Source: an uncultured Ligilactobacillus sp.
GTDB taxonomy: Bacteria; Bacillota; Bacilli; Lactobacillales; Lactobacillaceae
Direction: 5' to 3'
Length of the DNA: 30,314 nt
Assembly (NCBI GenBank): GCA_934215475.1
Contig: CAKPZY010000023.1
Span: forward strand, 1-30,314
Under the pieces are notes generated by a model, which saw only the letters and a list, made by a program, of their open reading frames with translations, was not told where the DNA came from and searched no databases. The stretch's first letter is position 1, and the number at the start of each line of letters is the position of its first letter. Positions 17,034 through 24,741 of the stretch are shown piece by piece. The position numbers and the translations under genes are program-made.

Positions 17034-18365
17034 ATGAAACTATTGATCGTTGCAATAGCCGTCATCGTGTTAATATTTTTAATTGTCAAGGTTAAATTAA
17101 ATACCTTTATTTCACTGATCATTACGGCTTTTTTGACTGGATTAGCTTTGAATATTCCATTGGAAAAGCTGCCTGACATTATCACAAGTGGTATGGGTGA
17201 TCAATTAGGAGACCTCGCGATTGTTTTTGGACTTGGTTCTATGATCGGGAAATTGGTGTCTGATTCCGGTGGTGGGTATCGGATCGCGCATACATTGATC
17301 GACAAGTTTGGTCGTAAAAGAATTCAAATTGCAGTTGTGCTGGCTTCATTTATTGTTGGCTTAGCCCTATTTTTCGAGGTCGGCTTAGTCGTTTTGCTGC
17401 CGATAATTTTTGTTATCGCTGATGAACTGGGAATCCCATTACTTGTTTTGGCGATCCCAATGGCTGCGACGTTAAACGTGATGCATGGCTTTATTCCTCC
17501 TCATCCCGCTCCGACGGCAATTGCGGGGATCATGCATGCTGATTTAGGTGCAGTGATCTTGTATGGTCTGATCATTGCGATACCGACGGTCATTGTCTCC
17601 GGTCCGATTTTTAATCACTTTTTGCACAAATTTTACCCGCAAGTATATCGTATTCAAAAAAGTATTCCGGGCTTAGGTAAGGTCAAGGAATTTAAGTTAG
17701 AAGAAACACCTTCTTTTTTCAGTAGTGCTATTACTGCAATGATGCCTGTTATTTTGATCGGGATCTCTACGATTTTGAAGTATTTGCTGCCTAATAATAT
17801 TTTAAATAAGATCATTCAATTTATCGGTAACGCGGATGTTGCCATGTTGATTTCTTTGATCCTGGCGATTTTTACGATGGGTATTTGGCAAAAAATCAGT
17901 ATGAAACAGATCGGCTCGACGCTGGAATCAGCCATTACACAAATTGCCGTGATGCTATTCATAATTGGCGGTGGTGGAGCATTTAAACAAGTCTTAGTAG
18001 AAGGCGGGATCTCAAATTACATTTCGGCTCTCTTTGTCAACACACATATGTCCCCGATCCTGGCTGCATGGCTGATCACCGCTGTTTTACGTGTCAGTCT
18101 GGGATCCTCAACAGTCGCGGCTTTAACTGCTGCTGGTTTAGTGGTCCCATTGATCACCGAAACTGGTGTTGATCCGGTTCTGATGGTCTTAGCCGTCGGT
18201 GCTGGAAGTATCTTTGCAGACCACGTTAATGATGCCGGTTTCTGGATGATCAAAGAATATTTTGGGCTAACCTTGAAAGAGACATTTTTGTCGTGGACAA
18301 CGCTAACTTCCGTAATTTCATTGATGGGATTATTAAGCGTGTACGGCTTATCTTTATTTATTTAA
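17034..18365 (+). CDS. gntP: Gluconate:H+ symporter (GntP family)
   Basis: A 443-residue, very hydrophobic transporter with about 12-14 membrane helices. Family signatures are present: FFEVGLVVLLPIIF, HGFIPPHPAPT (151-161), GGGGAFKQVL, LRVSLGSSTVAALTAAG and ADHVNDAGFWMIKEY (from Asp396). GntP transporters take up D-gluconate or related sugar acids with protons. The following gene is a gluconate-kinase homologue, which supports gluconate as substrate. GGGAGG (17017-17022) selects the ATG at 17034 over a TTG at 17004. It has its own promoter; no terminator was seen between it and the kinase gene. Confidence 0.93.
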   Translation: MKLLIVAIAVIVLIFLIVKVKLNTFISLIITAFLTGLALNIPLEKLPDIITSGMGDQLGDLAIVFGLGSMIGKLVSDSGGGYRIAHTLIDKFGRKRIQIAVVLASFIVGLALFFEVGLVVLLPIIFVIADELGIPLLVLAIPMAATLNVMHGFIPPHPAPTAIAGIMHADLGAVILYGLIIAIPTVIVSGPIFNHFLHKFYPQVYRIQKSIPGLGKVKEFKLEETPSFFSSAITAMMPVILIGISTILKYLLPNNILNKIIQFIGNADVAMLISLILAIFTMGIWQKISMKQIGSTLESAITQIAVMLFIIGGGGAFKQVLVEGGISNYISALFVNTHMSPILAAWLITAVLRVSLGSSTVAALTAAGLVVPLITETGVDPVLMVLAVGAGSIFADHVNDAGFWMIKEYFGLTLKETFLSWTTLTSVISLMGLLSVYGLSLFI

Positions 18366-18386
18366 GTTAAGGCATGAATTTTGAAT

Positions 18387-18415
18387 TTGAAGAAAATGAC
18401 AGTTAATGGTAAATT
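18387..18415 (+). promoter_or_regulatory. Possible internal promoter for gntK
   Basis: TTGAAG (18387-18392) and TAAATT (18410-18415) are exactly 17 bases apart in the 140-base gap between the permease and kinase genes. This could give the kinase its own transcript in addition to read-through. Confidence 0.35.
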
Positions 18416-18507
18416 GACCTGATGGCAAGTTTCTTAATGGCTTTATGTGTCCTTTGGGCTTGCTTGATACTGTTTTTTTCTCCTGTTATTAGTTGAAAGG
18501 ATGCTAT

Positions 18508-20055
18508 ATGATGGATCTTATTATCGGAATGGATATTGGAACGACCAGTACCAAGGCTGTCTTATATAATGAAGCTGGTGAGGTACTTGAACATACTAGT
18601 GAAGAATATCCTCTATACCGGGATGTAACGGGAATGGCAGAAGAGGATCAAGATGAGATCCTCTCTGCCGTCCTTACGGCATTAAAAAAAGTGGTTCAAA
18701 AGATCGACTTTAAGAAAGATAATTTGCAGGGGGTTTCTTTTTCTAGTGCCAATCAGAGCTTGATTGCCTTAGATAAGGAGCATCAGCCTTTGACCCGCCT
18801 GCAAACATGGGGAGATACACGTTCCACCAAATATGCCAAACAGATCAAGCAGTCTAAGCGTGGACAAGCTATCTACGAAAAAACTGGAACCCCGATACAT
18901 CCGATGTCCTTACTTTGCAAAATAATGTGGTTGAAAAATGAACGACCTGATATTTATCAGCGTGCCGCTTATTATTGCGGGATCAAAGAATATATTTTTT
19001 ATCGTTTATTTGGGATCTGGCAGATGGATATCTCTGTCGCCAGCTGTACCGGATTATTCAATATTTTTGATCAAAAATGGGATCAGGAAGCTCTGGATCT
19101 TGCAGGGGTCACCACAAAACAGCTGCCGCCGGTCGTTGACGCATACGAAAGGTTTTCCGGTTTAAAAGAAGAATACGTTAAGCAAACTGGCTGTCCTGGT
19201 GATACTACATTTATCCAGGGGGCATTCGACGGTGCTTTGTCCAATCTAGGTGTTGGTGCAATAGATGAAGGTGTCGTAGCAGTTACTATCGGTACTTCTG
19301 GTGCTGTCCGAGTCGTGACTGATCATCCGGTGACTGATCCGAAGGGCAGAATATTTTGCTATGCGTTAGATAGGGGACATTTTGTTGTTGGCGGTCCTGT
19401 CAACAACGGTGGTGTCGTCTTTCGCTGGGCGCGGGACAACTTGTTCGATGCAGAAAAGAGTACGGCCGAATTGCTGCACAAAAATACTTATGACCTGTTA
19501 ACTGAAATAGCAGCCACAGTACCGGCAGGAGCAGGTGGGTTATTATTCCATCCCTACCTTGGTGGTGAACGAGCACCGATTTGGGATGCCAATGCACGCG
19601 GTTCTTTCTTCGGTCTGACGCAGATCCATACCAGGGCTCATATGGTCCGCGCTGTGTTAGAGGGCATCGTTTATAATTTGTATACTGTTTTGCTAGCACT
19701 GGAAGAGGTCGTCGGACAGCCAAAATCCATTTTAGCAACCGGTGGTTTTGCCCGGTCACAGTTATGGCGGCAGATGCTCGCCGACGTCTTCGAACGACCA
19801 GTGACGATCCCGCAAGATTTCGAATCATCTTGCTTGGGAGCGGCGGTTATTGGCATGAAGGCACTAGGCATGATCGAAGATTTCAGTGAAGTTAAGAGAT
19901 TCATTGGAAAAACCAAGACTTATGCCCCTGAACCGGCCAATTTTGGTGTTTACCGGGAGTTAGTGCCGATTTATATTAGACTTGCACGTCTATTGCAAAG
20001 CGAGTACCAAAATATTGCTGAATTTCAAATCAAACATGGTAAAAAAGAAGAATAA
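18508..20055 (+). CDS. gntK: Gluconate kinase, FGGY family
   Basis: A 515-residue carbohydrate kinase that would phosphorylate gluconate to 6-phosphogluconate with ATP. The N-terminal phosphate loop GMDIGTTSTK (7-16), the catalytic Asp241 in FDGALSNLG and the second nucleotide motif GTSGAVR (262-268) are intact. Length and the LGGERAPIWDANARGSF segment match Gram-positive gluconokinases, not the small E. coli type. AAAGGA (18496-18501) precedes two adjacent ATGs at 18508 and 18511; either may be used, and an upstream in-frame TTG lies within that site. No 6-phosphogluconate dehydrogenase or GntR regulator is adjacent, so those must be elsewhere. Confidence 0.9.
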   Translation: MMDLIIGMDIGTTSTKAVLYNEAGEVLEHTSEEYPLYRDVTGMAEEDQDEILSAVLTALKKVVQKIDFKKDNLQGVSFSSANQSLIALDKEHQPLTRLQTWGDTRSTKYAKQIKQSKRGQAIYEKTGTPIHPMSLLCKIMWLKNERPDIYQRAAYYCGIKEYIFYRLFGIWQMDISVASCTGLFNIFDQKWDQEALDLAGVTTKQLPPVVDAYERFSGLKEEYVKQTGCPGDTTFIQGAFDGALSNLGVGAIDEGVVAVTIGTSGAVRVVTDHPVTDPKGRIFCYALDRGHFVVGGPVNNGGVVFRWARDNLFDAEKSTAELLHKNTYDLLTEIAATVPAGAGGLLFHPYLGGERAPIWDANARGSFFGLTQIHTRAHMVRAVLEGIVYNLYTVLLALEEVVGQPKSILATGGFARSQLWRQMLADVFERPVTIPQDFESSCLGAAVIGMKALGMIEDFSEVKRFIGKTKTYAPEPANFGVYRELVPIYIRLARLLQSEYQNIAEFQIKHGKKEE

Positions 20056-20086
20056 CAGTCAGTGACAGGCAAAGAAGGCAGACAGG

Positions 20087-20239
20087 ATGGCCAAAAAGCA
20101 AATTTTACGTTTAGATGAGGTCCAAGCTGATAAGAGGTATGAATATTGTCATTTTTCATACTCAATGGAGCCGCTTCTTTTTCAAATGTCACAATGTTGG
20201 GAGTGCAGATCAAGGAATAAAATGGGAATTTACAGGTAA
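20087..20239 (+). CDS. Possible 50-residue protein after gntK
   Basis: A short frame starts at an ATG eight to nine bases after AAGAAGG (20072-20078), 31 bases behind the kinase stop. It would encode 50 residues, mixed in composition, with two Cys near the end (CWEC). I do not recognise it. It could be a real small gene, the surviving start of a deleted gene, or chance; the acceptable ribosome binding site is the only support. Confidence 0.25.
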   Translation: MAKKQILRLDEVQADKRYEYCHFSYSMEPLLFQMSQCWECRSRNKMGIYR

Positions 20240-20330
20240 TTTAGTGATCAAATACTTAAATACCTAGAAATTTACTTTGAACAACGTTTTAAAAGCGCAA
20301 CGTTTGTCTTTGTAAAAGATAGTGATAAAT

Positions 20331-20386
20331 AATAAAGTGACCCATAATTGTTAGACCTATGTCTAACAATTATGGGTCACTTTATT
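20331..20386. repeat. Perfect 26-bp hairpin between convergent genes
   Basis: Arms at 20331-20356 and 20361-20386 are exactly complementary over 26 bases around a 4-base loop CTAT. The arm outer ends are A- and T-rich, so the structure can act as a terminator in both directions for the gluconate kinase and dehydrogenase genes. The stem is longer and more perfect than the other terminators here. Nineteen of its bases (20354-20372) occur again, inverted, at 149-167, which suggests a dispersed element rather than a one-off terminator. Confidence 0.85.
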
Positions 20387-20485
20387 TGGACGGTTAATTT
20401 TTTGGCTTTATTTGGTATTAAATGACTGAATATAATTATAAGCCGGCCCTTGAGCGTCAGTCGACTCATAGATTATCTGGAATCC

Positions 20486-21226
20486 TTAATTTTCTTGGAC
20501 GGTTGGACGTACCAATACCTCATCAATACCAACATTTTGCGGTTGATCAACTGCATATAGCACCGCATTTGCAATATCTTCAGGGCTTAATCCAATTTCT
20601 TCCTCACGTTGGTGAACACTTTTTTGCAATTCAGGATCACTAATTGATTGCCACAAATTAGTATTCACATTTCCGGGTGAAACTATTGTTGATCTAATCA
20701 TATTGGGTCCCTCTTCTTGACGCAAACCGTCCATAATTGCACGCAATGCAAATTTTGTCCCAGAGTAAACCGCTGCACCAGCATTGATCACGTGTCCTGC
20801 ATTTGAATCAGTAGCTATAAAATGACCAGATCCTTGTTTCTTCATAATGGGTAGAGCAGCAGCAATTCCATATAATACGCCCATGACGTTAATTTGAAAT
20901 GCTTGTTCCCATTCTGACACTTTTAACTCACGTAGCGAAGAGTTAGGCATAACGCCAGCGTTATTATACATAACATCTATTTGACTATATTTTTTGTAAG
21001 CAGATTCAACAAAATCCTTAACTGAATTTTTATCTGTAACATCAACTACTTTATAATCTGCTTCTTGGCCCTTTTTAGTTATCTCGTCAACTGTTTGTTT
21101 TAATAAATCTTCACGTCTTGCACCAAGAAATACCTTTGCGCCATTATCGGCAAGTTTTTTAGCCGTGGCAGCACCAATGCCAGAAGATGCTCCAGTAATA
21201 AGAACCACTTTCTCTTTAATTGCCAT
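20486..21226 (-). CDS. Short-chain dehydrogenase/reductase
   Basis: A 246-residue classical SDR oxidoreductase. Cofactor motif TGASSGIG (11-18), NNAG (88-91), and the catalytic tetrad Asn113, Ser141, Tyr154, Lys158 (YSGTK) are all present. Arg37-Arg38 after the second strand (GARRED) suggest NADPH preference. The substrate is unknown; close relatives in lactobacilli are listed only as SDR family or clavaldehyde dehydrogenase-like. TAAGGAG (complement of 21234-21240) selects the start at 21226; an upstream in-frame ATG at 21265 would lack a site. An inverted repeat in the upstream region may be its operator. Confidence 0.9.
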   Translation of the reverse strand: MAIKEKVVLITGASSGIGAATAKKLADNGAKVFLGARREDLLKQTVDEITKKGQEADYKVVDVTDKNSVKDFVESAYKKYSQIDVMYNNAGVMPNSSLRELKVSEWEQAFQINVMGVLYGIAAALPIMKKQGSGHFIATDSNAGHVINAGAAVYSGTKFALRAIMDGLRQEEGPNMIRSTIVSPGNVNTNLWQSISDPELQKSVHQREEEIGLSPEDIANAVLYAVDQPQNVGIDEVLVRPTVQEN

Positions 21227-21282
21227 ACTATCTCTCCTTACATTATAAATATCATATAATAGCATCTAGCTTACACCCAAAA

Positions 21283-21310
21283 TCAGTATCAATTAAAGAA
21301 AAGATACTGA
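21283..21310. promoter_or_regulatory. Inverted repeat upstream of the SDR gene
   Basis: Arms TCAGTATC (21283-21290) and GATACTGA (21303-21310) are perfectly complementary with a 12-base spacer. They lie about 60-85 bases before the SDR start, where a promoter for that gene would be expected, so an operator is plausible. No regulator gene is adjacent. Confidence 0.4.
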
Positions 21311-21347
21311 ATGGCAGCAGGCATGAAGCATCAGTTAGGCAAAGGCC

Positions 21348-21415
21348 TTAAAACGTGGTTAAATAGACGGTATAATGTAGTCGCTAGTCCACTGAAGCTA
21401 AGTGGTTATTTTTTT
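21348..21415 (+). promoter_or_regulatory. Promoter directly followed by a terminator
   Basis: TTAAAA (21348-21353) and a perfect TATAAT (21371-21376) are 17 bases apart. Only 12 bases further a 5-bp stem CCACT/AGTGG (21389-21393 with 21401-21405) runs into a T run. A transcript from this promoter would be only about 30 bases, so either the promoter or the terminator may be misread, or this is a very short RNA. Confidence 0.35.
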
Positions 21416-21438
21416 GCCCTTTTTTGGTCATAAAAACA

Positions 21439-21472
21439 GCCCACAAATATTCGGGTATTTGTGAGCTTGGGG
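21439..21472 (-). terminator. Terminator-like hairpin, - strand
   Basis: An 11-bp stem (21439-21449 with 21456-21466, one mismatch) with a 6-base loop TTCGGG is followed on the - strand by TGTTTTTA. It would stop transcripts coming from the 21500-21750 direction toward the SDR gene. Confidence 0.5.
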
Positions 21473-21522
21473 TTGTATTAAGTTTAGGACTTTTGGGGAT
21501 ACAGTTATGGATCAAACAACGA

Positions 21523-21531
21523 TGTTATAAT
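21523..21531 (+). promoter_or_regulatory. Extended -10 promoter, probably of pyruvate oxidase
   Basis: TGTTATAAT is an extended -10 element with a perfect TATAAT at 21526-21531. It would give a leader of about 230 bases before the pyruvate oxidase start. No cre-like site was identified with confidence. Confidence 0.45.
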
Positions 21532-21770
21532 ACTTGCACTGTTTTTCTAGACTTGTTTGCTGCAAAGCATAGGAATAGAACATTATAAGAATAATAAAGC
21601 CACTGTTGTTGGATTTTTAGCAACCATTTCTTGTAGAAGCGGTTGATGTAAGCGTTAATTTTGTAAAATAAAAAATATCGCGATATTGTGAAGTTGGGGT
21701 TACCGTAAGACATTCGATTTATAGGGAACATTTTATTAAACGTGGATTTAAAATGAGGAGAGGGATTTTT

Positions 21771-23606
21771 ATGGTTAAGCAGATCAGAGGTTCAGATGCA
21801 GTTTTAAAAGTGATCGAAGACTGGGGAGTCGACCATATATACGGTTATCCGGGCGGTTCATTTGACTCTACCATGGATGCTTTATATGACCAAAGTAACA
21901 AGATAAAATTTATTCAAGTACGGCATGAAGAGGCGGGTGCCTTAGCGGCATCTGCAGAAGCTAAGTTAACTGGCAAGATCGGCGTGTGTTTTGGCTCAGC
22001 CGGCCCTGGAGCTGTTCACTTGCTGAATGGTTTGTATGATGCTAAACATGATCATACGCCTTTGCTAGCAATCGTCGCTCAAGTTCCTTCGAAGAACATG
22101 AACATCGATTATTTCCAAGCTATAAATGAACAGCCGATTTTTGACGACGTTGCGATTTGGGATCGGACGGCCATGTCTGCTCAAAGCCTGCCAGGAATGA
22201 TTGATGAAGCTATTCGCCAAGCCTACAAATATAAGGGAGTTTCAGTAGTCATAATTCCTAAAGATTTTGGCTGGGCGATGATCGAGGATAATTACGTTAC
22301 AAACGCAAAGAATCATCAAACTCCTTTGTATCCAGAACCAAAAACCGACCAGATCAACCAGGCTGTTGATTTGATCAAGAAAGCCAAGGCGCCGTTGATC
22401 TACTTTGGTATCGGAGCTAAACATGCAGGCACTGAATTGGAAGCATTGTCTAAGAAATACAAAATGCCAATGGTTTCTTCGGTTTTGGGTAAGGGTATTA
22501 TTGACGAAAGTGACCCGGCTTATCTAGGATCTACAGGTCGGGTAGCGCCTAAGCCAGGAGCTGAAGTTGGTTTTGTCACCGACTGCATTGTCTGGGTCGG
22601 GACCGACTCCCCATTTAGTAAGGATCTGTTCAATAAATCTGCTAAAACGATCCAAATCGATATAGATAATGAGAAGATCGGTAAGCGTCATGTGGTCGAT
22701 GTTCCTGTTTTGGCTGACGCGAAGAAGGCTTTAGCTGCACTGGCTGATGCAGGTGAAGAATTAGAACCCACGCCTTTTTATAAGGCTTCTTTGGCAAATA
22801 AAGAAAATTGGGTGGCCTGGCAAAACAGTTTCAAGAATGATGAAGAAGTACCTTTGCGCCCAGAACCAGTTTTTGATATTATCAACAAGACTGCCAGTGA
22901 CAAGGCTGTCTTTGCGGTTGATGTCGGCAATGTGAATATCAATTTTGAACGTCTGCTCAATATCCATGGCGACCAGAAATGGACCACGTCCGGACAGTAC
23001 GCTACGATGGGGTATGGCCTACCGGCTTCGATTGCTGCTAAAATTTCTTTTCCCCACCGTGACGTGTTTAGCTTAAACGGTGACGGCGCTTTTGCAATGC
23101 TGATGGAGGAGCTTTTGACCCAGGTCAAATATAAATTGCACATCGTTAATGTGATTTTTAGTAATGAAACGCTTGGTTTCATCGAAGCTGAACAACGCGA
23201 TGACAGTGATCAGCCATTATCTGGCGTTGATATTCAACGTACCGACTGGGCTATGGCGGCTAAAGGTTTGGGTTGCCAAGCATATACAGTTAAGACTTTG
23301 GATGATCTAAAGGAAGCTATGAAAGCTTCAAAACAGACAAGTTCACCGGTTTTGATCGATGTTAAGTTCACGCATGAAATGCCGCTGACCACACAGCATA
23401 TGTTTTTGGACCCGGCAATTTTCCCAGAAGAGAAAGTGAATAAGTTCGTGGAGAAGTATCAAGCGCAAGACTTGAAGCCATTTAGCTACTTCCTAGAAAA
23501 AGCAGGCGGCAGCGCTGATGTAGTGAGTGGTGCTTCAAAAGATGCTCCAAATAAAGGAGCAAAAAAAGAGAAGCCTGACGTTACAAGCGGAGCTTCCACC
23601 CACTAA
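21771..23606 (+). CDS. pox: Pyruvate oxidase (ThDP- and FAD-dependent)
   Basis: A 611-residue homologue of Lactobacillus plantarum pyruvate oxidase, which converts pyruvate, phosphate and O2 to acetyl phosphate, CO2 and H2O2 in the cytosol. The N-terminal ThDP domain has the activating Glu53 in RHEEAGA (Glu59 in L. plantarum), the KIGVCFGSAGPGAVH segment is conserved, and the C-terminal domain has the ThDP/Mg motif GDGA (437-440) with Asn465. The last about 33 residues are an added Lys/Ala/Ser-rich tail with two copies of DV-x-SGAS, not in the L. plantarum enzyme as I recall it. AGGAGAGGG just upstream selects 21771; an in-frame ATG at 21753 lies within or before that site. Confidence 0.93.
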   Translation: MVKQIRGSDAVLKVIEDWGVDHIYGYPGGSFDSTMDALYDQSNKIKFIQVRHEEAGALAASAEAKLTGKIGVCFGSAGPGAVHLLNGLYDAKHDHTPLLAIVAQVPSKNMNIDYFQAINEQPIFDDVAIWDRTAMSAQSLPGMIDEAIRQAYKYKGVSVVIIPKDFGWAMIEDNYVTNAKNHQTPLYPEPKTDQINQAVDLIKKAKAPLIYFGIGAKHAGTELEALSKKYKMPMVSSVLGKGIIDESDPAYLGSTGRVAPKPGAEVGFVTDCIVWVGTDSPFSKDLFNKSAKTIQIDIDNEKIGKRHVVDVPVLADAKKALAALADAGEELEPTPFYKASLANKENWVAWQNSFKNDEEVPLRPEPVFDIINKTASDKAVFAVDVGNVNINFERLLNIHGDQKWTTSGQYATMGYGLPASIAAKISFPHRDVFSLNGDGAFAMLMEELLTQVKYKLHIVNVIFSNETLGFIEAEQRDDSDQPLSGVDIQRTDWAMAAKGLGCQAYTVKTLDDLKEAMKASKQTSSPVLIDVKFTHEMPLTTQHMFLDPAIFPEEKVNKFVEKYQAQDLKPFSYFLEKAGGSADVVSGASKDAPNKGAKKEKPDVTSGASTH

Positions 23607-23639
23607 TGAGAGCGGTCATGTTCTCTAACTATAAATTAT

Positions 23640-23683
23640 AAAACAGCGGATGTTTTTAAATTTAAAAACACCTGCTGTTTTTC
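23640..23683. terminator. Bidirectional terminator after pyruvate oxidase
   Basis: A stem of about 20 bp (23640-23659 with 23662-23681, one mismatch) has T runs on both sides as read on each strand. It lies between the convergent pyruvate oxidase and zinc-ribbon genes and can serve both. Confidence 0.85.
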
Positions 23684-23729
23684 TTACATTTAAGTAAAAT
23701 AGATGGCAACAGGAGGGAGTTGGAAACTC

Positions 23730-23879
23730 CTACTTGAAATTTGATTTAAATATCATGTGGCAGTTTGGACATGAATTCCAGCCATAGCTGATCTGCATAG
23801 GGTGACCGCAGCGAGGACAATAGCCGTGGATGGGATGAAGAATTTTTTTGATTTTTGGAGGTTCATTTTTGTCAGACAT
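23730..23879 (-). CDS. Small double-CxxC zinc-ribbon protein
   Basis: A 49-residue frame encodes a lysine-rich head followed by a compact zinc ribbon: YCPRCGHP (Cys21, Cys24) and SCPNCH (Cys37, Cys40), 12 residues apart between the pairs. The spacing and the Gly after the first pair fit a zinc-binding knuckle pair that holds one zinc ion. Small proteins of this type are common and mostly of unknown function. The start ATG (complement 23877-23879) has only a weak GAAGTGA upstream; the conserved Cys pattern in a short frame is the main support. It is convergent with pyruvate oxidase. Confidence 0.65.
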   Translation of the reverse strand: MSDKNEPPKIKKILHPIHGYCPRCGHPMQISYGWNSCPNCHMIFKSNFK

Positions 23880-24257
23880 ACATGTCACTTCTTTTAAATT
23901 ATTCATTCAAGGATATGAACTAATATCCATAAATTAAACCCATGAGAGGGAAAAGTAAATCAAAAGTAGTCAAATTTTGTCAGATAAGAGAGTAGTCCAT
24001 TCGAAAGGCCTTATCAATTAAAGTGATGAAGATAACTATAGCAAATCAGAAATCCTTAAAAATAAATTATTGACTTTTTTCGTTACCTAAAAATTGTTAT
24101 AGAAATATGTTAAGTTGCGGTAAAAAAATTTCGTATGAATATTCTTTAATCTAAATTTAATGCCTAATTTTTGCAGATCAACACTGTATCTGACGGTATT
24201 CACTGATTTATAAGCACCTAATAACCTAGTTAAACTTTAATTGGACAAAAACGAGGG
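23880..24257. other. AT-rich non-coding stretch
   Basis: No gene, strong stem or clear promoter was found in these about 380 bases. They separate the zinc-ribbon gene from the divergent T-box operon promoter and probably contain the zinc-ribbon gene promoter. Confidence 0.5.
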
Positions 24258-24286
24258 TTGACATTTCATTTTACGGGCGTTAAATT
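24258..24286 (+). promoter_or_regulatory. Promoter of the T-box operon
   Basis: A perfect -35 TTGACA (24258-24263) is followed after exactly 17 bases by TAAATT (24281-24286). A second A/T box TATAAT is at 24291-24296 but is too far from the -35 box. Transcription would begin just before the T-box leader. Confidence 0.6.
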
Positions 24287-24316
24287 AGCTTATAATTAAA
24301 TAAGAATGAAAATGTG

Positions 24317-24570
24317 TTGAAGAGGATCGGTTAATTCGCGCAAACAGAGAGATTTTAACAGCTGAGAGAAATCATCTGAATTTGGACCACTCGCCTCTGA
24401 ACAGCGAAAGTGAATTGAATTTTAGTAGCTTTTGATGGCATCCGCCATTAACCGGAAAATATATTGGATCTACACACAATATATGAGGTTTCATGTGAGT
24501 ACGAAATAAAAATAGGTGGTACAGCGCAAGAGCGCCCTATGGGGGTCAAACTCCATAGGGCGTTCTTTTA
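24317..24570 (+). promoter_or_regulatory. T-box riboswitch (tRNA-sensing leader), probably Leu (CTC)
   Basis: This leader senses uncharged tRNA and prevents termination when it binds. The T-box AGGTGGTACAGCG is at 24514-24526 and contains the TGGT bulge that pairs with a tRNA ending in ACCA. A terminator of up to 14 bp (24531-24544 with 24551-24564) and a T run follow. Stem I can be folded from AGAGG (24321-24325) with CCTCT (24394-24398), GGTT with GACC, CAAA with TTTG and CAGA with TCTG, with a GA bulge as expected. The internal loop then presents ACTCG at 24389-24393, giving CTC (Leu) followed by a purine. ACC or ATC elsewhere in the stem are less well placed. Hairpins at 24435-24448 and 24459-24484 fit stems II/III. 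Confidence 0.85.
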
Positions 24571-24741
24571 TTCGTCAACTCATTTGGTTAGCAGCAACAA
24601 TGGCAGTATCACTGTTGAAAATGATAGTTTCATAGATCGATCTGAATGTTAACACTAATGTTTGCGATAATTCCATGTCTGTTTGGTGTTAAAAGTGACA
24701 GCATTTTCAGTTATTTAAAATACATAAGTGAGGGAGAAAAC

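Larger units (their letters stand above)
21311..21770. other. Non-coding stretch between the SDR and pyruvate oxidase genes
   Basis: About 460 bases without a supported gene. It holds a + strand promoter followed at once by a terminator (21348-21415), a hairpin at 21439-21466 with terminator form on the - strand, and the likely pyruvate oxidase promoter (21523-21531). A - strand frame at 21731-21525 could encode 68 residues upstream of the - strand terminator, but it has no ribosome binding site and its composition follows the AT-rich DNA. Confidence 0.5.

Noticed and set aside
20422..20643. A 73-residue + strand frame
   Set aside because: It is antisense to the 3' part of the dehydrogenase gene, whose motifs are complete.
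21525..21731. A 68-residue - strand frame before pyruvate oxidase
   Set aside because: No ribosome binding site; rich in Tyr, Phe, Lys and Asn as AT-rich DNA gives; overlaps the likely pyruvate oxidase leader.
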